From positions 159,486-175,410 of the forward strand of contig NHDS01000028.1 in assembly GCA_002167215.1 (NCBI GenBank): 15,925 nt of DNA, read 5' to 3'. The notes under the pieces were generated by a model. It saw only the letters and a list, made by a program, of their open reading frames with translations, made no database searches and was not told where the DNA came from. The position numbers were made by a program, and so were the translations under genes. This stretch comes from Pelagibacteraceae bacterium TMED65 (GTDB lineage Bacteria; Pseudomonadota; Alphaproteobacteria; TMED127). Shown here piece by piece: positions 7,430 through 15,282 of the stretch (position 1 is its first letter; each line of letters opens with the position of its first letter).

Positions 7430-8060
7430 TGCCTTTCAATTGTTTTTAGGCTGGCTTATTTCTTTATACATAAGAATTTGTTTCAATACATCAACATGGA
7501 TTATAAAAAATGAGGGCGTTGTAACAAAAGAGTGTGTTAGAGAAAAAAGTTTAATTATTTGTTTCTGGCACAGTAGATTATTGATGGCTTGTTTTTGTTG
7601 GAACTGGGAGAAAAAACTCAAAATGTTAGTCTCTAGTCATTCTGACGGAAAAATAATATCTAATGCAATATCACACCTTGGAATACAAACGATCTCAGGT
7701 TCATCCAGAAAACAAAATATATCTTCACTCAAAGAAATGATTAAATTGATGAATAATAATAATGCTCTTGGTATTACACCAGATGGCCCGAAAGGACCAA
7801 ATCAAAAATTAAAGGAGGGCTTGATATCTTTGTTAAAGAAAACTCAGACAACTTTAGTTCCTTTTAGTTATTCAGCAAAGTTTAAGATTAGATTAAACAC
7901 TTGGGATAATTTTCTTTTTGTAACTCCATTTAACAAATTTGTTGTTGTTTGGGGCAATCCGTTAAAATTTGATAAAACAAAATCCTCTGATCAAAATAAA
8001 ATCATTATTGAAGGAGAATTAAATAGAATCACAAGATTAGCAGACAACCTATGTAAATGA
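7404..8060 (+). CDS. DUF374 protein, lysophospholipid acyltransferase-like
   Basis: A 218-residue protein of the DUF374 family, related to the PlsC/LPLAT acyltransferase fold. A hydrophobic N-terminus (about residues 10-27) could anchor it to the inner membrane. Conserved blocks are FWHSRLL (54-60), which carries the family's catalytic-type His, SSHSDGKII (77-85), GSSR (99-102) and GITPDGPKGP (123-132). DUF374 proteins sit beside lipid A and Kdo genes in many proteobacteria, and a role in acylating lipid A or its precursor is plausible, but I cannot name a substrate. Its ATG is inside msbA (26-base overlap) and its TGA overlaps the waaA ATG, so translation is probably coupled on both sides. 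Confidence 0.82.
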   Translation: MIKKILKHNAFQLFLGWLISLYIRICFNTSTWIIKNEGVVTKECVREKSLIICFWHSRLLMACFCWNWEKKLKMLVSSHSDGKIISNAISHLGIQTISGSSRKQNISSLKEMIKLMNNNNALGITPDGPKGPNQKLKEGLISLLKKTQTTLVPFSYSAKFKIRLNTWDNFLFVTPFNKFVVVWGNPLKFDKTKSSDQNKIIIEGELNRITRLADNLCK

Positions 8061-9307
8061 TCATGCTTAAAATCTATAAATTCCTCTCAATTATTTTATC
8101 TCCAATTATTTTTTTATTCTTAGTTTTCAGGCTAGCAATTTCAAAAGAAAAAATTCAAAGTATACGAGAAAAATTTTCACTTTATAAAAACACAAGACCC
8201 AAAGGAAAACTAATATGGATTAATGGAGTCAGTATTGGTGAAGCTAAAACAGCAATTACAGTTGCTAACGAAATTAAGAAAAATAATCCCGATTGTATTA
8301 TTCTGCTCACCACTTCGACTTCAAGCTCCTATGATTTAATTTCAAAAATGAAAATTAATTTTAAACTGGTTTATGCTCCACTGGATATTTCATATGTTGT
8401 AAATAGATTTCTAGCAAACTGGAATCCGAGTCTAACAATTTTCATAGAATCAGAAGTCTGGCCTAACATATTTTGGTCTTTAAAAAAGCGTTCTATAAAA
8501 CTGAAGATCTTTAACGCAAGGATGTCAAAAAAATCTTACACAACTTGGAAAAGATTTAATTTCTTTGCAAAACGAATTTTTTGCCTCATTGACGGTTGTT
8601 TCGTACAAGATTTTAAGTCTAAAGAAAGATTTGAAAAACTGGGTGTAAAAAATGTCAAAAAAATTGAAAATATAAAGTTCTTATCTAAAGAATTAGATGT
8701 AGATAACAAAAAATATGTTTTTTTGAAAAACAAACTCAAGAATAAAAGAATCGTTACTTTTTTCAGTACACATAAAGGAGAAGAAGAGTTGCTTTTGGAT
8801 TGTTTTGACAAATTGGAAAAAAAGATAAAAAATCTTTTCTCTGTAATCATACCACGGCATTTAGATAGGATTGATAATATCATTGAAATATTTAATAAAA
8901 AAGGAAGAGCTTTTAATTACAGAGATAATTCAGAATCAAATATTATAGATAATAATCCATTGATCGTTAATTCTATGGGAGAACTTGGTTTGTTTTTTAA
9001 ATTATCTGAAATTGCTGTTGTAGGTGGCTCATTTAGTAACAAAGGTGGACACAATCCAATTGAAACCCAAAGTTTTAATTGCTCAGTAATTTTTGGTCCG
9101 CATATGGAAAATTTTAAAGAAATAAAAGATCTTATTGTCAAAAATAACGCAGGTTTTGAAGTTAGTAATTTAAATGGGTTAATTAAAAAGATAAATGTTA
9201 TTCTTAAAAATAAAAAGCTTAACGAGCGAACATATAAAAACTTTAAAAAGTTATGTTTTTCATTCTCTATTAAATCAAGAAATCAACTAAAGTTCTTATT
9301 AAAATGA
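8057..9307 (+). CDS. waaA: 3-deoxy-D-manno-octulosonic acid (Kdo) transferase
   Basis: A 416-residue GT-B glycosyltransferase (WaaA/KdtA) that transfers Kdo from CMP-Kdo to lipid IVA on the cytoplasmic face of the inner membrane. It has an N-terminal membrane helix (about 5-26), then WINGVSIGE with the catalytic-type Glu62, ESEVWPN (131-137), NARMS (153-157), STHKGEEE (237-244), IIPRHLDR (264-271), MGELGLFF (307-314), GGSFSNKGGHNPIE (323-336) and GPHMENF (347-353). These follow the usual WaaA order. The length is typical. The ATG at 8057 overlaps the upstream TGA as ATGA; an ATG at 8063 is an equally possible start. Whether it adds one, two or more Kdo units cannot be read from sequence. Confidence 0.93.
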   Translation: MIMLKIYKFLSIILSPIIFLFLVFRLAISKEKIQSIREKFSLYKNTRPKGKLIWINGVSIGEAKTAITVANEIKKNNPDCIILLTTSTSSSYDLISKMKINFKLVYAPLDISYVVNRFLANWNPSLTIFIESEVWPNIFWSLKKRSIKLKIFNARMSKKSYTTWKRFNFFAKRIFCLIDGCFVQDFKSKERFEKLGVKNVKKIENIKFLSKELDVDNKKYVFLKNKLKNKRIVTFFSTHKGEEELLLDCFDKLEKKIKNLFSVIIPRHLDRIDNIIEIFNKKGRAFNYRDNSESNIIDNNPLIVNSMGELGLFFKLSEIAVVGGSFSNKGGHNPIETQSFNCSVIFGPHMENFKEIKDLIVKNNAGFEVSNLNGLIKKINVILKNKKLNERTYKNFKKLCFSFSIKSRNQLKFLLK

Positions 9308-10263
9308 TAGAATCTATCTGGAATAAAAAAAGTTTTTTGACTTTTTTGCTCAAACCGCTTTCATATTTATATTATTTTTTTTTCAAATCAAAAAATGTTT
9401 TCTGTTCTAGCAAAGAAATTAACGTACCCGTGTTGTGTGTTGGAAATGTTACTTTAGGTGGTGCAGGAAAAACACCAACAGTAATAGAATTAAGAAAAAT
9501 TTTAAATAAATATTTTAATAACATTACAGTCCTTACCAGAGGATATAAAGGGAAAAAAAAAGGACCACTAATTGTCAAAAACATCAATACCTTCGAACAA
9601 GTTGGGGAGGAAAGTATATTACATGCTCAATATGGTCCAACATGTATGTCAAAAAACAAAATAGAAGGTGCTATTTTTTGCGAGAATATTGGTTCAGATT
9701 TAATAATTATGGATGATGGGTTACAAAGTATAAATATAAAAAAAAATTTAAATATCATGGTCGTTGACAGTTCATTTGGATTTGGGAATAATAATATGCT
9801 TCCTGCTGGCCCACTGAGAGAACCAGTTGAAGAATGCATCAAAAAAAGTCATTTAATTTTGATAATTGGTATAAAAAGAACCATAAATCAATTTACAAAT
9901 GTTCCAAAAGAAAAAATATTCTGGGCCAAAAAAAAAATAAAAATAAATAACTTAAAAAAGAAAAATATTTATGCTTTTTCAGCACTTGGAAATAATCAAA
10001 ATTTTTATGACTCACTCATAAAGAAAGGATTAAAAATTATAAAATTTAAAAGTTTCAGAGATCACCATATTTTCAGTAAAGAAGAAATAAATAAAATAAT
10101 TCAAGAAGCAAAAAAAAATGACCTTGCTATTGTCTGTACAAAAAAGGACTTTATAAAAATACCCAGAATATACCAAAAAAACATTTTTCCCGTTGATTTA
10201 GAATTAAATATTGAAAACAAAAAAAAATTGAAGGATATAATAATGAATTCAATAAAAAACTAA
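9304..10263 (+). CDS. lpxK: Tetraacyldisaccharide 4'-kinase LpxK
   Basis: A 319-residue membrane-associated P-loop kinase that phosphorylates the 4' position of the lipid A disaccharide to give lipid IVA. It has an N-terminal hydrophobic helix (about 12-28), Walker A GNVTLGGAGKTPT (47-59), TRGYKGK (78-84), VGEE (100-103, usually VGDE), MDDGLQ (136-141), NNNMLPAGPLREP (162-174), FRDHHIF (251-257) and CTKKDFIKI (278-286). The start overlaps the waaA stop as ATGA. It is the last gene of the operon, and its stop overlaps the stop of the convergent M23 peptidase gene by four bases. I see no terminator hairpin at this junction. Confidence 0.93.
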   Translation: MIESIWNKKSFLTFLLKPLSYLYYFFFKSKNVFCSSKEINVPVLCVGNVTLGGAGKTPTVIELRKILNKYFNNITVLTRGYKGKKKGPLIVKNINTFEQVGEESILHAQYGPTCMSKNKIEGAIFCENIGSDLIIMDDGLQSINIKKNLNIMVVDSSFGFGNNNMLPAGPLREPVEECIKKSHLILIIGIKRTINQFTNVPKEKIFWAKKKIKINNLKKKNIYAFSALGNNQNFYDSLIKKGLKIIKFKSFRDHHIFSKEEINKIIQEAKKNDLAIVCTKKDFIKIPRIYQKNIFPVDLELNIENKKKLKDIIMNSIKN

Positions 10264-11057
10264 TTCATTTCAAATTTTATTAAAGAAAGGGGGTCCACAG
10301 ATATTTTTTCTAAGTAAACTCCCCAGTGAACATGAGGTCCTGTCGCTCTTCCGGTCATACCGATCGTTCCGATCTTATCACCCTGTTTAACTGACTGGCC
10401 TTCCTTCACCGTTATTTCTTTTAGATGGGCGAAAATTGATATTAAACCAAGTCCGTGGTCAATTATAATTGTATTTCCAGTAAAAAACATATTATTCGAC
10501 ACTAACTTAATAATACCTGCTGCTGGTGAAATGATTTTTGTTCCTTCATTAGCAGCAATATCTATCCCTGCATGTGGTCGTCGAGGTTTTGAATTTAGAA
10601 TTCTTTGACTTCCATATACACCTGACAAACGTCCCTTTGATGGCATAATAAATTTTTTTCCAAATAATTTTTTTTTTGAGCCTATCTCTTTAGCTTTAGT
10701 TATTTGTTTCTTATCAAATAAAATTCTTTCAATCTCATTCTTTGATGGTTCAACTTTATTTGTAGGTAAGCCCTTAATATTTTCAACTTTATACTTCTTT
10801 TTTTTTATTTCAAACTCTCTAATCTCACCATTTATTTCTAACTTTATTGTATTTTTTGATTTTCTACCAAATGCATAAATAAACCTTCCATTCTCGAAAG
10901 TTTTTACTTTTTTATTATTAATCGTTATATTTCCTTTATCTACTAATTGTCCCGTTATAACTCCACCTTCACAAAAACAACCGTAAAGCTTTGGAAAACT
11001 CTCTGAAGACGAGCTGTTCATAGAAAAAAATAATATAAGAAAAAAAATTGTTATCAT
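10260..11057 (-). CDS. Exported M23-family metallopeptidase (murein hydrolase)
   Basis: A 265-residue protein with an N-terminal hydrophobic segment (about 2-12) and a SSSSES stretch that looks like a cleavable signal peptide. A small beta domain follows (about 30-83, GGVITGQL ... NGRFIYAFGR), then a helical linker and a LytM/M23 domain (about 140-258). Zinc ligands and the catalytic His are present: His162 and Asp166 in RPHAGIDIA, His211, and His242/His244 in GPHVHWGVY. GVYGSQRILN before the first His is typical of a broad alphaproteobacterial M23 family. It probably cuts peptidoglycan cross-links in the periplasm; the exact bond is unknown. Its ATG overlaps the xseA stop as ATGA, so the two are cotranscribed. 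The stop is TAG. Confidence 0.88.
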   Translation of the reverse strand: MITIFFLILFFSMNSSSSESFPKLYGCFCEGGVITGQLVDKGNITINNKKVKTFENGRFIYAFGRKSKNTIKLEINGEIREFEIKKKKYKVENIKGLPTNKVEPSKNEIERILFDKKQITKAKEIGSKKKLFGKKFIMPSKGRLSGVYGSQRILNSKPRRPHAGIDIAANEGTKIISPAAGIIKLVSNNMFFTGNTIIIDHGLGLISIFAHLKEITVKEGQSVKQGDKIGTIGMTGRATGPHVHWGVYLEKISVDPLSLIKFEMN

Positions 11058-12388
11058 ATTTTTTTTACATTTGTTTTATTTTTATAAAACTCGATTTCTA
11101 AAATATCATCTTTTGAAATTTTGGAATCATCACATATTATTTTTTTTTTTTTTCTTATAACCGCAAAACCCCTATTCAGAGTTTGTTTATATGACAAAAT
11201 TGAGACCTCCCTTCCAAGTGAATATATTTTCTCATTTTGGATTTTGAAATATTGAGATTTTAATAGACTTATCTTTTCTTGAAAATTAAATAATTTCGAA
11301 GAAGAAATTTTCAACTTATCCACAATTCTTTCTTTTGAAAAACCTTCAAGTAATTTAGATAATGAAAATTTAATATTCTGTAAAACTTCACTTAGTAAGT
11401 TGTTTAATATCTGTTCAACTTGATCAAGTTCTTGAAAATAAAAATTGATAGTTTCTTGTTGGTTTGGAATTTTTGATGCTAACAATTTTAGGTTCAACAA
11501 TTTATTATCATAATTAGATAATATACTCTTCCTCAAAGTATTTGACCACTGACTTAATCTTAATATTATATCATTTCTATCTGGAACTGTCATTTCGGCG
11601 GCTGCACTTGGGGTCGGGGCTCTTAAATCAGATACCATATCACATAATGTATAGTCTGTTTCATGGCCAACTGCAGACACTATGGGTATAAAAGAATTAT
11701 AAACGTCTTTCACTAATAATTCCTCGTTAAATGGCATTAAGTCCTCCAAACTCCCACCCCCTCTTGCGATAATAATAAAATCAACAAAAAAACTTCCACC
11801 TTTAATTTGCTGGTTAAAGAATCTGATACCACTTACAATATCATTAAGGCAATTTTTACCTTGGACATTTGCAGGAAAAATAATTAATTCAACGGGAAAT
11901 CTATCTGAAATTCTGTGAATAATATCTTTGATTACAGCACCTGACTCTGATGTAATGATACCGATTCTATTTGGATATTTTAAAAGCTTTTTTTTTTTTT
12001 TTAAGTCAAAAAAACCTTCTTTCGTCAGTTTCTTCTTTCTGTCTTCAAGTGTTTTTAGTAATGAACCTTCACCTTCAAATTCTATATTTTGTACAATGAT
12101 TTGATATTTAGATTGTTTAGAGTAAGTTGTCACTTTTCCTTTGACAATTACCTTTATTCCTTCCTCAATCTTTACATTAAGTCTAGGTACAGTCGATCTC
12201 CAACAAATTGCAGATATAATACTGTCCTCATCTTTTAATGAAAAATAAATGTGACCCGATGAATGTTTTTTAACTTGAAAAGTCTCGCCAACAACATTTA
12301 TAATTTCATAATTATTTTCTACTAAGTTTTTGATTGAATTGTTTAGTTGGGTTACTGTAAACTTTGAGATATTTGATAATTTATTCAT
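11054..12388 (-). CDS. xseA: Exodeoxyribonuclease VII large subunit
   Basis: A 444-residue large subunit of exonuclease VII, which degrades single-stranded DNA to oligonucleotides and, with XseB, acts in repair. It has an N-terminal OB-fold (about 8-102, FTVTQLNNSIK ... GHIYFSLKDE), a catalytic core with IIARGGGSLEDLMPFNEE (206-223) and SAVGHETDYTLCD (238-250), followed by RAPTPSAAAEM (256-266), then a long coiled-coil region and a short C-terminal segment (LNRGFAVIRKKKK). Length and order are normal. Two very long A-runs on the coding strand (15 and 14 bases) lie inside the gene. xseB is not in the window. It heads a two-gene unit with the M23 peptidase and is divergent from purD across 42 bases. 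Confidence 0.93.
   Translation of the reverse strand: MNKLSNISKFTVTQLNNSIKNLVENNYEIINVVGETFQVKKHSSGHIYFSLKDEDSIISAICWRSTVPRLNVKIEEGIKVIVKGKVTTYSKQSKYQIIVQNIEFEGEGSLLKTLEDRKKKLTKEGFFDLKKKKKLLKYPNRIGIITSESGAVIKDIIHRISDRFPVELIIFPANVQGKNCLNDIVSGIRFFNQQIKGGSFFVDFIIIARGGGSLEDLMPFNEELLVKDVYNSFIPIVSAVGHETDYTLCDMVSDLRAPTPSAAAEMTVPDRNDIILRLSQWSNTLRKSILSNYDNKLLNLKLLASKIPNQQETINFYFQELDQVEQILNNLLSEVLQNIKFSLSKLLEGFSKERIVDKLKISSSKLFNFQEKISLLKSQYFKIQNEKIYSLGREVSILSYKQTLNRGFAVIRKKKKIICDDSKISKDDILEIEFYKNKTNVKKI
11140..11153 (-). repeat. Homopolymer A14 on the xseA coding strand
   Basis: Fourteen T on the plus strand read as A14 in the xseA message and encode the KKKK of VIRKKKKII near the C-terminus. A slip would change only the last 20 or so residues. 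Confidence 0.95.
11988..12002 (-). repeat. Homopolymer A15 on the xseA coding strand
   Basis: Fifteen T on the plus strand read as A15 in the xseA message and encode most of the DLKKKKKLL segment near residue 130. A one-base slip here would shift the frame before the catalytic core. Confidence 0.95.
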
Positions 12389-12417
12389 TATACAAATTTA
12401 ATTTAAAATTTTACAAA

Positions 12418-12422
12418 AAGGA
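12418..12422 (+). promoter_or_regulatory. Ribosome binding site of purD (decides a TTG start)
   Basis: AAGGA, within a longer AAAAAGGA, lies eight bases before the TTG at 12431. The 42-base spacer shared with xseA has no in-frame ATG, and the protein aligns from this TTG (MNILVIGSGAREH), so this site and the N-terminus agree on the start. Confidence 0.7.
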
Positions 12423-12430
12423 ATTATTTC

Positions 12431-13696
12431 TTGAATATATTAGTGATTGGAAGTGGAGCTAGGGAACACTCTATATGTTGGAGTATAAAAAAGTCCAAGA
12501 AGTGCAAAAAAATATTTTGTGTTCCTGGAAATGCAGGGATTGAAAAAATTGCTGTCTGTAAAAACTTTGATCTTCAAAATAAAAGAAATATCTTAAATTT
12601 TTGCAAAAAAGAAAAAATAGATATAGTTGTAATCGGGCCTGAACAATTCTTAGAAGAAGGCGTTAGTGATTACTTAAGATCAAAAAATATTTCTGTATTC
12701 GGACCTAGTAAAAAAGCCTCACAATTAGAAACATCCAAATCTTTCGCTAAAAGTTTTCTAAAAAGAAATAATATAAAGACTGCAAACTTTTGTGAATTTA
12801 AATCATACGAACTTGCCACAAATTATATAAATTCGGTAAATTTCCCTATTGTTATTAAAGCAGACGGGTTGGCTGCTGGCAAAGGTGTCATAATTTGTAA
12901 GAATATAGAAGATGCTAGACTTGGCCTTAAAAATATAATGAAAAAAAAAAAATTCGGAAATGCCGGGAATAAAATTATCATTGAAGAATATCTTGAAGGG
13001 TATGAAATTAGTTTTTTTGCTTTTTTTGATAAAAATTCTTTTTTGAAATTAGGATACGCATTAGATCACAAGAGAGCTTTCGATAAAGATGAAGGTCCTA
13101 ATACTGGGGGAATGGGAAGTTTTTTACCATCTAAAAATATCTCGAAAAGAATTGAGAATGAAATACTAAAAAAAATAGTAAAACCTACATTTAATGGCCT
13201 TAAAAAAGAAAATATAGTTTATAGAGGTATTTTATTCTTTGGGTTAATGATTACCAAAAATGGTCCATTTGTAATTGAGTATAATGTAAGATTTGGTGAT
13301 CCGGAATGCCAAACACTTCTGAGAAATTTAAAAACTGATCTACTTGAGATTATTGATTCCAATATTAATGATAAACTATCCGAAATTAATATTAGAAATG
13401 GAAAACAATCCGTTGTTTGCGTTGTATTGGCCTCTAAAGGCTATCCAGGAAAATTTAAAAAAAATTCAGTAATAAAAAATCTTTCTAATGCCCAATTAAT
13501 TAAAGGTGTTGAAATTTTTCATGCGGGAACATCTGCTAAAAATCAATCAATAGTTTCGTCAGGTGGCAGGGTGCTATCAATCACCTCTAAAGCTAAAACA
13601 ATTAAAATTGCAAGAATGCAAGCTTACAAAGCTATAAAAAAAATAAATTGGTCTGGTGGATTTTTCAGGAAAGATATTGGATTAAAAAATTCTTAA
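12431..13696 (+). CDS. purD: Phosphoribosylamine-glycine ligase (GARS) PurD
   Basis: A 421-residue ATP-grasp enzyme joining glycine to phosphoribosylamine to form GAR, an early step of purine synthesis. It has the N-terminal Rossmann-like domain MNILVIGSGAREHS with VVIGPE (66-71), the ATP-grasp part with FPIVIKADGLAAGKGV, then LDHKRAFDKDEGPNTGGMGSF and GPFVIEYNVRFGDPECQ carrying Mg ligands, and a C-terminal domain ending in ARMQAYKAIKKI. Length is typical (about 420-430). The start codon is TTG with AAGGA upstream. It is monofunctional, not fused to purM or purN. Its stop is immediately followed by the stop of convergent tadA. A 12-base A-run (12941-12952) lies in the coding region. Confidence 0.95.
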   Translation: MNILVIGSGAREHSICWSIKKSKKCKKIFCVPGNAGIEKIAVCKNFDLQNKRNILNFCKKEKIDIVVIGPEQFLEEGVSDYLRSKNISVFGPSKKASQLETSKSFAKSFLKRNNIKTANFCEFKSYELATNYINSVNFPIVIKADGLAAGKGVIICKNIEDARLGLKNIMKKKKFGNAGNKIIIEEYLEGYEISFFAFFDKNSFLKLGYALDHKRAFDKDEGPNTGGMGSFLPSKNISKRIENEILKKIVKPTFNGLKKENIVYRGILFFGLMITKNGPFVIEYNVRFGDPECQTLLRNLKTDLLEIIDSNINDKLSEINIRNGKQSVVCVVLASKGYPGKFKKNSVIKNLSNAQLIKGVEIFHAGTSAKNQSIVSSGGRVLSITSKAKTIKIARMQAYKAIKKINWSGGFFRKDIGLKNS

Positions 13697-14137
13697 TTAT
13701 CTTTTTTTTTTTAAGAATTCTATAATTAATTTAGAACAATATTCTTCGTTGAAACCACCTAAAAATTCATAATTTTTATAAGAGGAAAAATAATTTTTTA
13801 ATTTTGAGTTATTTACTTTTATGCTGTCAGAGTAAGCTCCAAAATAAATTTTCCTAATTCCTGAATTGATAATTGCTGTTTCACACATTTTACATGGCTC
13901 CAGAGTAACATATAAAGAATAATCAGTTAGTTTAGTTCTTTTTAATTTTTTGCAGGCTTTCCTTATTGCTAATATTTCAGCGTGCGCAGTTGGATCATTA
14001 TTTTTATTTACTGAGTTAAATGCATAACTAACCATATTATTATTTTTATCAGTTATCACACAACCTACAGGTATTTCTTCAAGTTCTCTGGCCTTTTTTG
14101 CCAGATCAATCGCAAATTGCATATGTCGATTTTTCAT
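13697..14137 (-). CDS. tadA: tRNA-specific adenosine deaminase TadA
   Basis: A 146-residue zinc deaminase that converts A34 to inosine in the tRNA-Arg(ACG) anticodon wobble position. The cytidine/deoxycytidylate-deaminase fold is clear: EIPVGCVI (21-28), NDPTAHAEILAIR (47-59) with zinc ligand His52 and proton-shuttle Glu54, and LYVTLEPCKMCETAII (75-90) with ligands Cys82 and Cys85. The tail GGFNEEYCSKLI is like the usual GG(V/I)xxxxCxxLL. A guanine or other base deaminase of the same fold is less likely given length and motifs. Its start is six bases after the stop of the cyclophilin-like gene on the same strand, so the two are probably cotranscribed. It is back-to-back with purD. Confidence 0.9.
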   Translation of the reverse strand: MKNRHMQFAIDLAKKARELEEIPVGCVITDKNNNMVSYAFNSVNKNNDPTAHAEILAIRKACKKLKRTKLTDYSLYVTLEPCKMCETAIINSGIRKIYFGAYSDSIKVNNSKLKNYFSSYKNYEFLGGFNEEYCSKLIIEFLKKKR

Positions 14138-14143
14138 AAGAAT

Positions 14144-14518
14144 CTAAACTCTTTCAACCCTAACAAGATCTCCATCATCAACTGCTACCAGTTTTTTTAA
14201 ATCAAAATTTGTAAAACCCCAAACATTACAATCAGCAGCAAGTCTAATTTCATTAGCAATGGATAATGGAGTTTTACCGAAACCTATTGCTATTGCTTTT
14301 CCTTCTGGCCAAAAAACTATTTCTCCAAGGTTTATCTCAGATTTTGCATCAATTTCTATTCTTGAGTCAAAAGGAATGTGAAAATAAACCTCATTGCCCC
14401 AAGTTTTACAATTTGAAGTAATTGGAAGATTATCCCATATTATTTGTGCTGTTTTAGATGGATATAATTCAACCAATATTTCCATATTTTTTATAATAAT
14501 TTTACATCTTTTTCTCAT
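14144..14518 (-). CDS. Cyclophilin-like fold protein (TM1367/DUF3830-like)
   Basis: A 124-residue single-domain protein beginning MRKRCKIIIKNMEILVEL. KTAQIIWDNLP, CKTWGNEVYFHIPF, WPEGKAIAIGFGKTPLS and NVWGFTN follow the pattern of the small bacterial cyclophilin-like family typified by Thermotoga TM1367 (NTWGEEIYF, YWPPGKALxLFFGxTP). This fold resembles cyclophilin, but peptidyl-prolyl isomerase activity has not, to my knowledge, been shown, so the function is open. No signal peptide. The start is chosen at 14518; an ATG at 14533 would add five residues and one at 14485 would remove part of the first strand. It is upstream of tadA on the same strand and divergent from the C26 amidotransferase gene across 38 bases. 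Confidence 0.78.
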   Translation of the reverse strand: MRKRCKIIIKNMEILVELYPSKTAQIIWDNLPITSNCKTWGNEVYFHIPFDSRIEIDAKSEINLGEIVFWPEGKAIAIGFGKTPLSIANEIRLAADCNVWGFTNFDLKKLVAVDDGDLVRVERV

Positions 14519-14556
14519 ATTATATATTAGCATTTAATATATTTTTTTAAAGATCA

Positions 14557-15282
14557 ATGAACAAACCTATTATTGGAATCACACTAGATGAGGAGGAGAA
14601 AGAAACCTACTCGAAATTTCCATGGTATGCAGCTAGAAAAAATTATTCAGAGTCTGTAGAACTAGCCGGAGGTATTTGTATTTTCTTACCAAGTAATTTA
14701 AATGCAATTAACCAATATCTAAAAATTATTCATGGTCTTGTAGTAACAGGAGGAGATTTTGATATTGATCCAAAGATTTATGGAAAAAAAGTTAAAAGTT
14801 CAAAAGTAAAAATAAAGAGTAATAGAACAGATTTTGAGTTAAAAATAACTACTAAAGCATTAAAAAAAAAAATTCCTGTCCTTGGAATTTGTGGAGGACA
14901 ACAGTTAATTAATGTTGTTTTTGGTGGTACTTTAATCCAACATATTCCTGATACAATAGATAGCAGGATTAATCACGAGCAAACAAACCCACGAAATGAA
15001 GCTAGTCATTTCGTAATGATTAAAAAACAAACAAAATTATTTGATATTGTTAAAAATTCTAAAATGCACGTAAACTCTGCTCATCATCAAGCTGTAGATA
15101 AACTAGGTAAGGGTTTAATTTCATCAGCCTTTTCTGAGGATGGAATCATAGAGGGAATTGAATCAAAATATCATAATTATTGTATAGGAGTGCAATGGCA
15201 TCCTGAATTTTTAATTGATAGTAATGACATAAAGATTTTTAAATCACTTGTAAAATCAGCAAAGAAGATAATTGAAAAATAA
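14557..15282 (+). CDS. Class I glutamine amidotransferase-like C26 hydrolase (gamma-glutamyl-GABA hydrolase family)
   Basis: A 241-residue peptidase C26/PuuD-type hydrolase. It starts KPIIGITLD, has VVTGGDFDIDP (62-72), the nucleophile elbow GICGGQQLINV (110-120) with Cys112, NSAHHQAVD (173-181) and the GVQWHPE triad segment (211-217) with His215 and Glu217. The triad is complete. PuuD cleaves gamma-glutamyl-GABA in putrescine breakdown; relatives act on other gamma-glutamyl amides, and no other putrescine gene is visible here, so the substrate is uncertain. It is divergent from the cyclophilin-like gene and overlaps the start of the following rluB by 11 bases, so those two are probably cotranscribed. 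Confidence 0.88.
   Translation: MNKPIIGITLDEEEKETYSKFPWYAARKNYSESVELAGGICIFLPSNLNAINQYLKIIHGLVVTGGDFDIDPKIYGKKVKSSKVKIKSNRTDFELKITTKALKKKIPVLGICGGQQLINVVFGGTLIQHIPDTIDSRINHEQTNPRNEASHFVMIKKQTKLFDIVKNSKMHVNSAHHQAVDKLGKGLISSAFSEDGIIEGIESKYHNYCIGVQWHPEFLIDSNDIKIFKSLVKSAKKIIEK

Noticed and set aside
8536..8883. 115-residue open frame on the minus strand inside waaA
   Set aside because: It is antisense to well-conserved waaA codons, rich in Ser/Phe/Leu as expected from reversed Lys/Glu codons. A shadow.
13688..13719. Inverted repeat AATTCTTAA/TTAAGAATT around the purD/tadA stop codons with a T-run in the loop
   Set aside because: The 9-bp stem has one G-C pair and a 14-base loop, and the T-run is in the loop rather than after the stem. 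Too weak to call a terminator in such AT-rich DNA.
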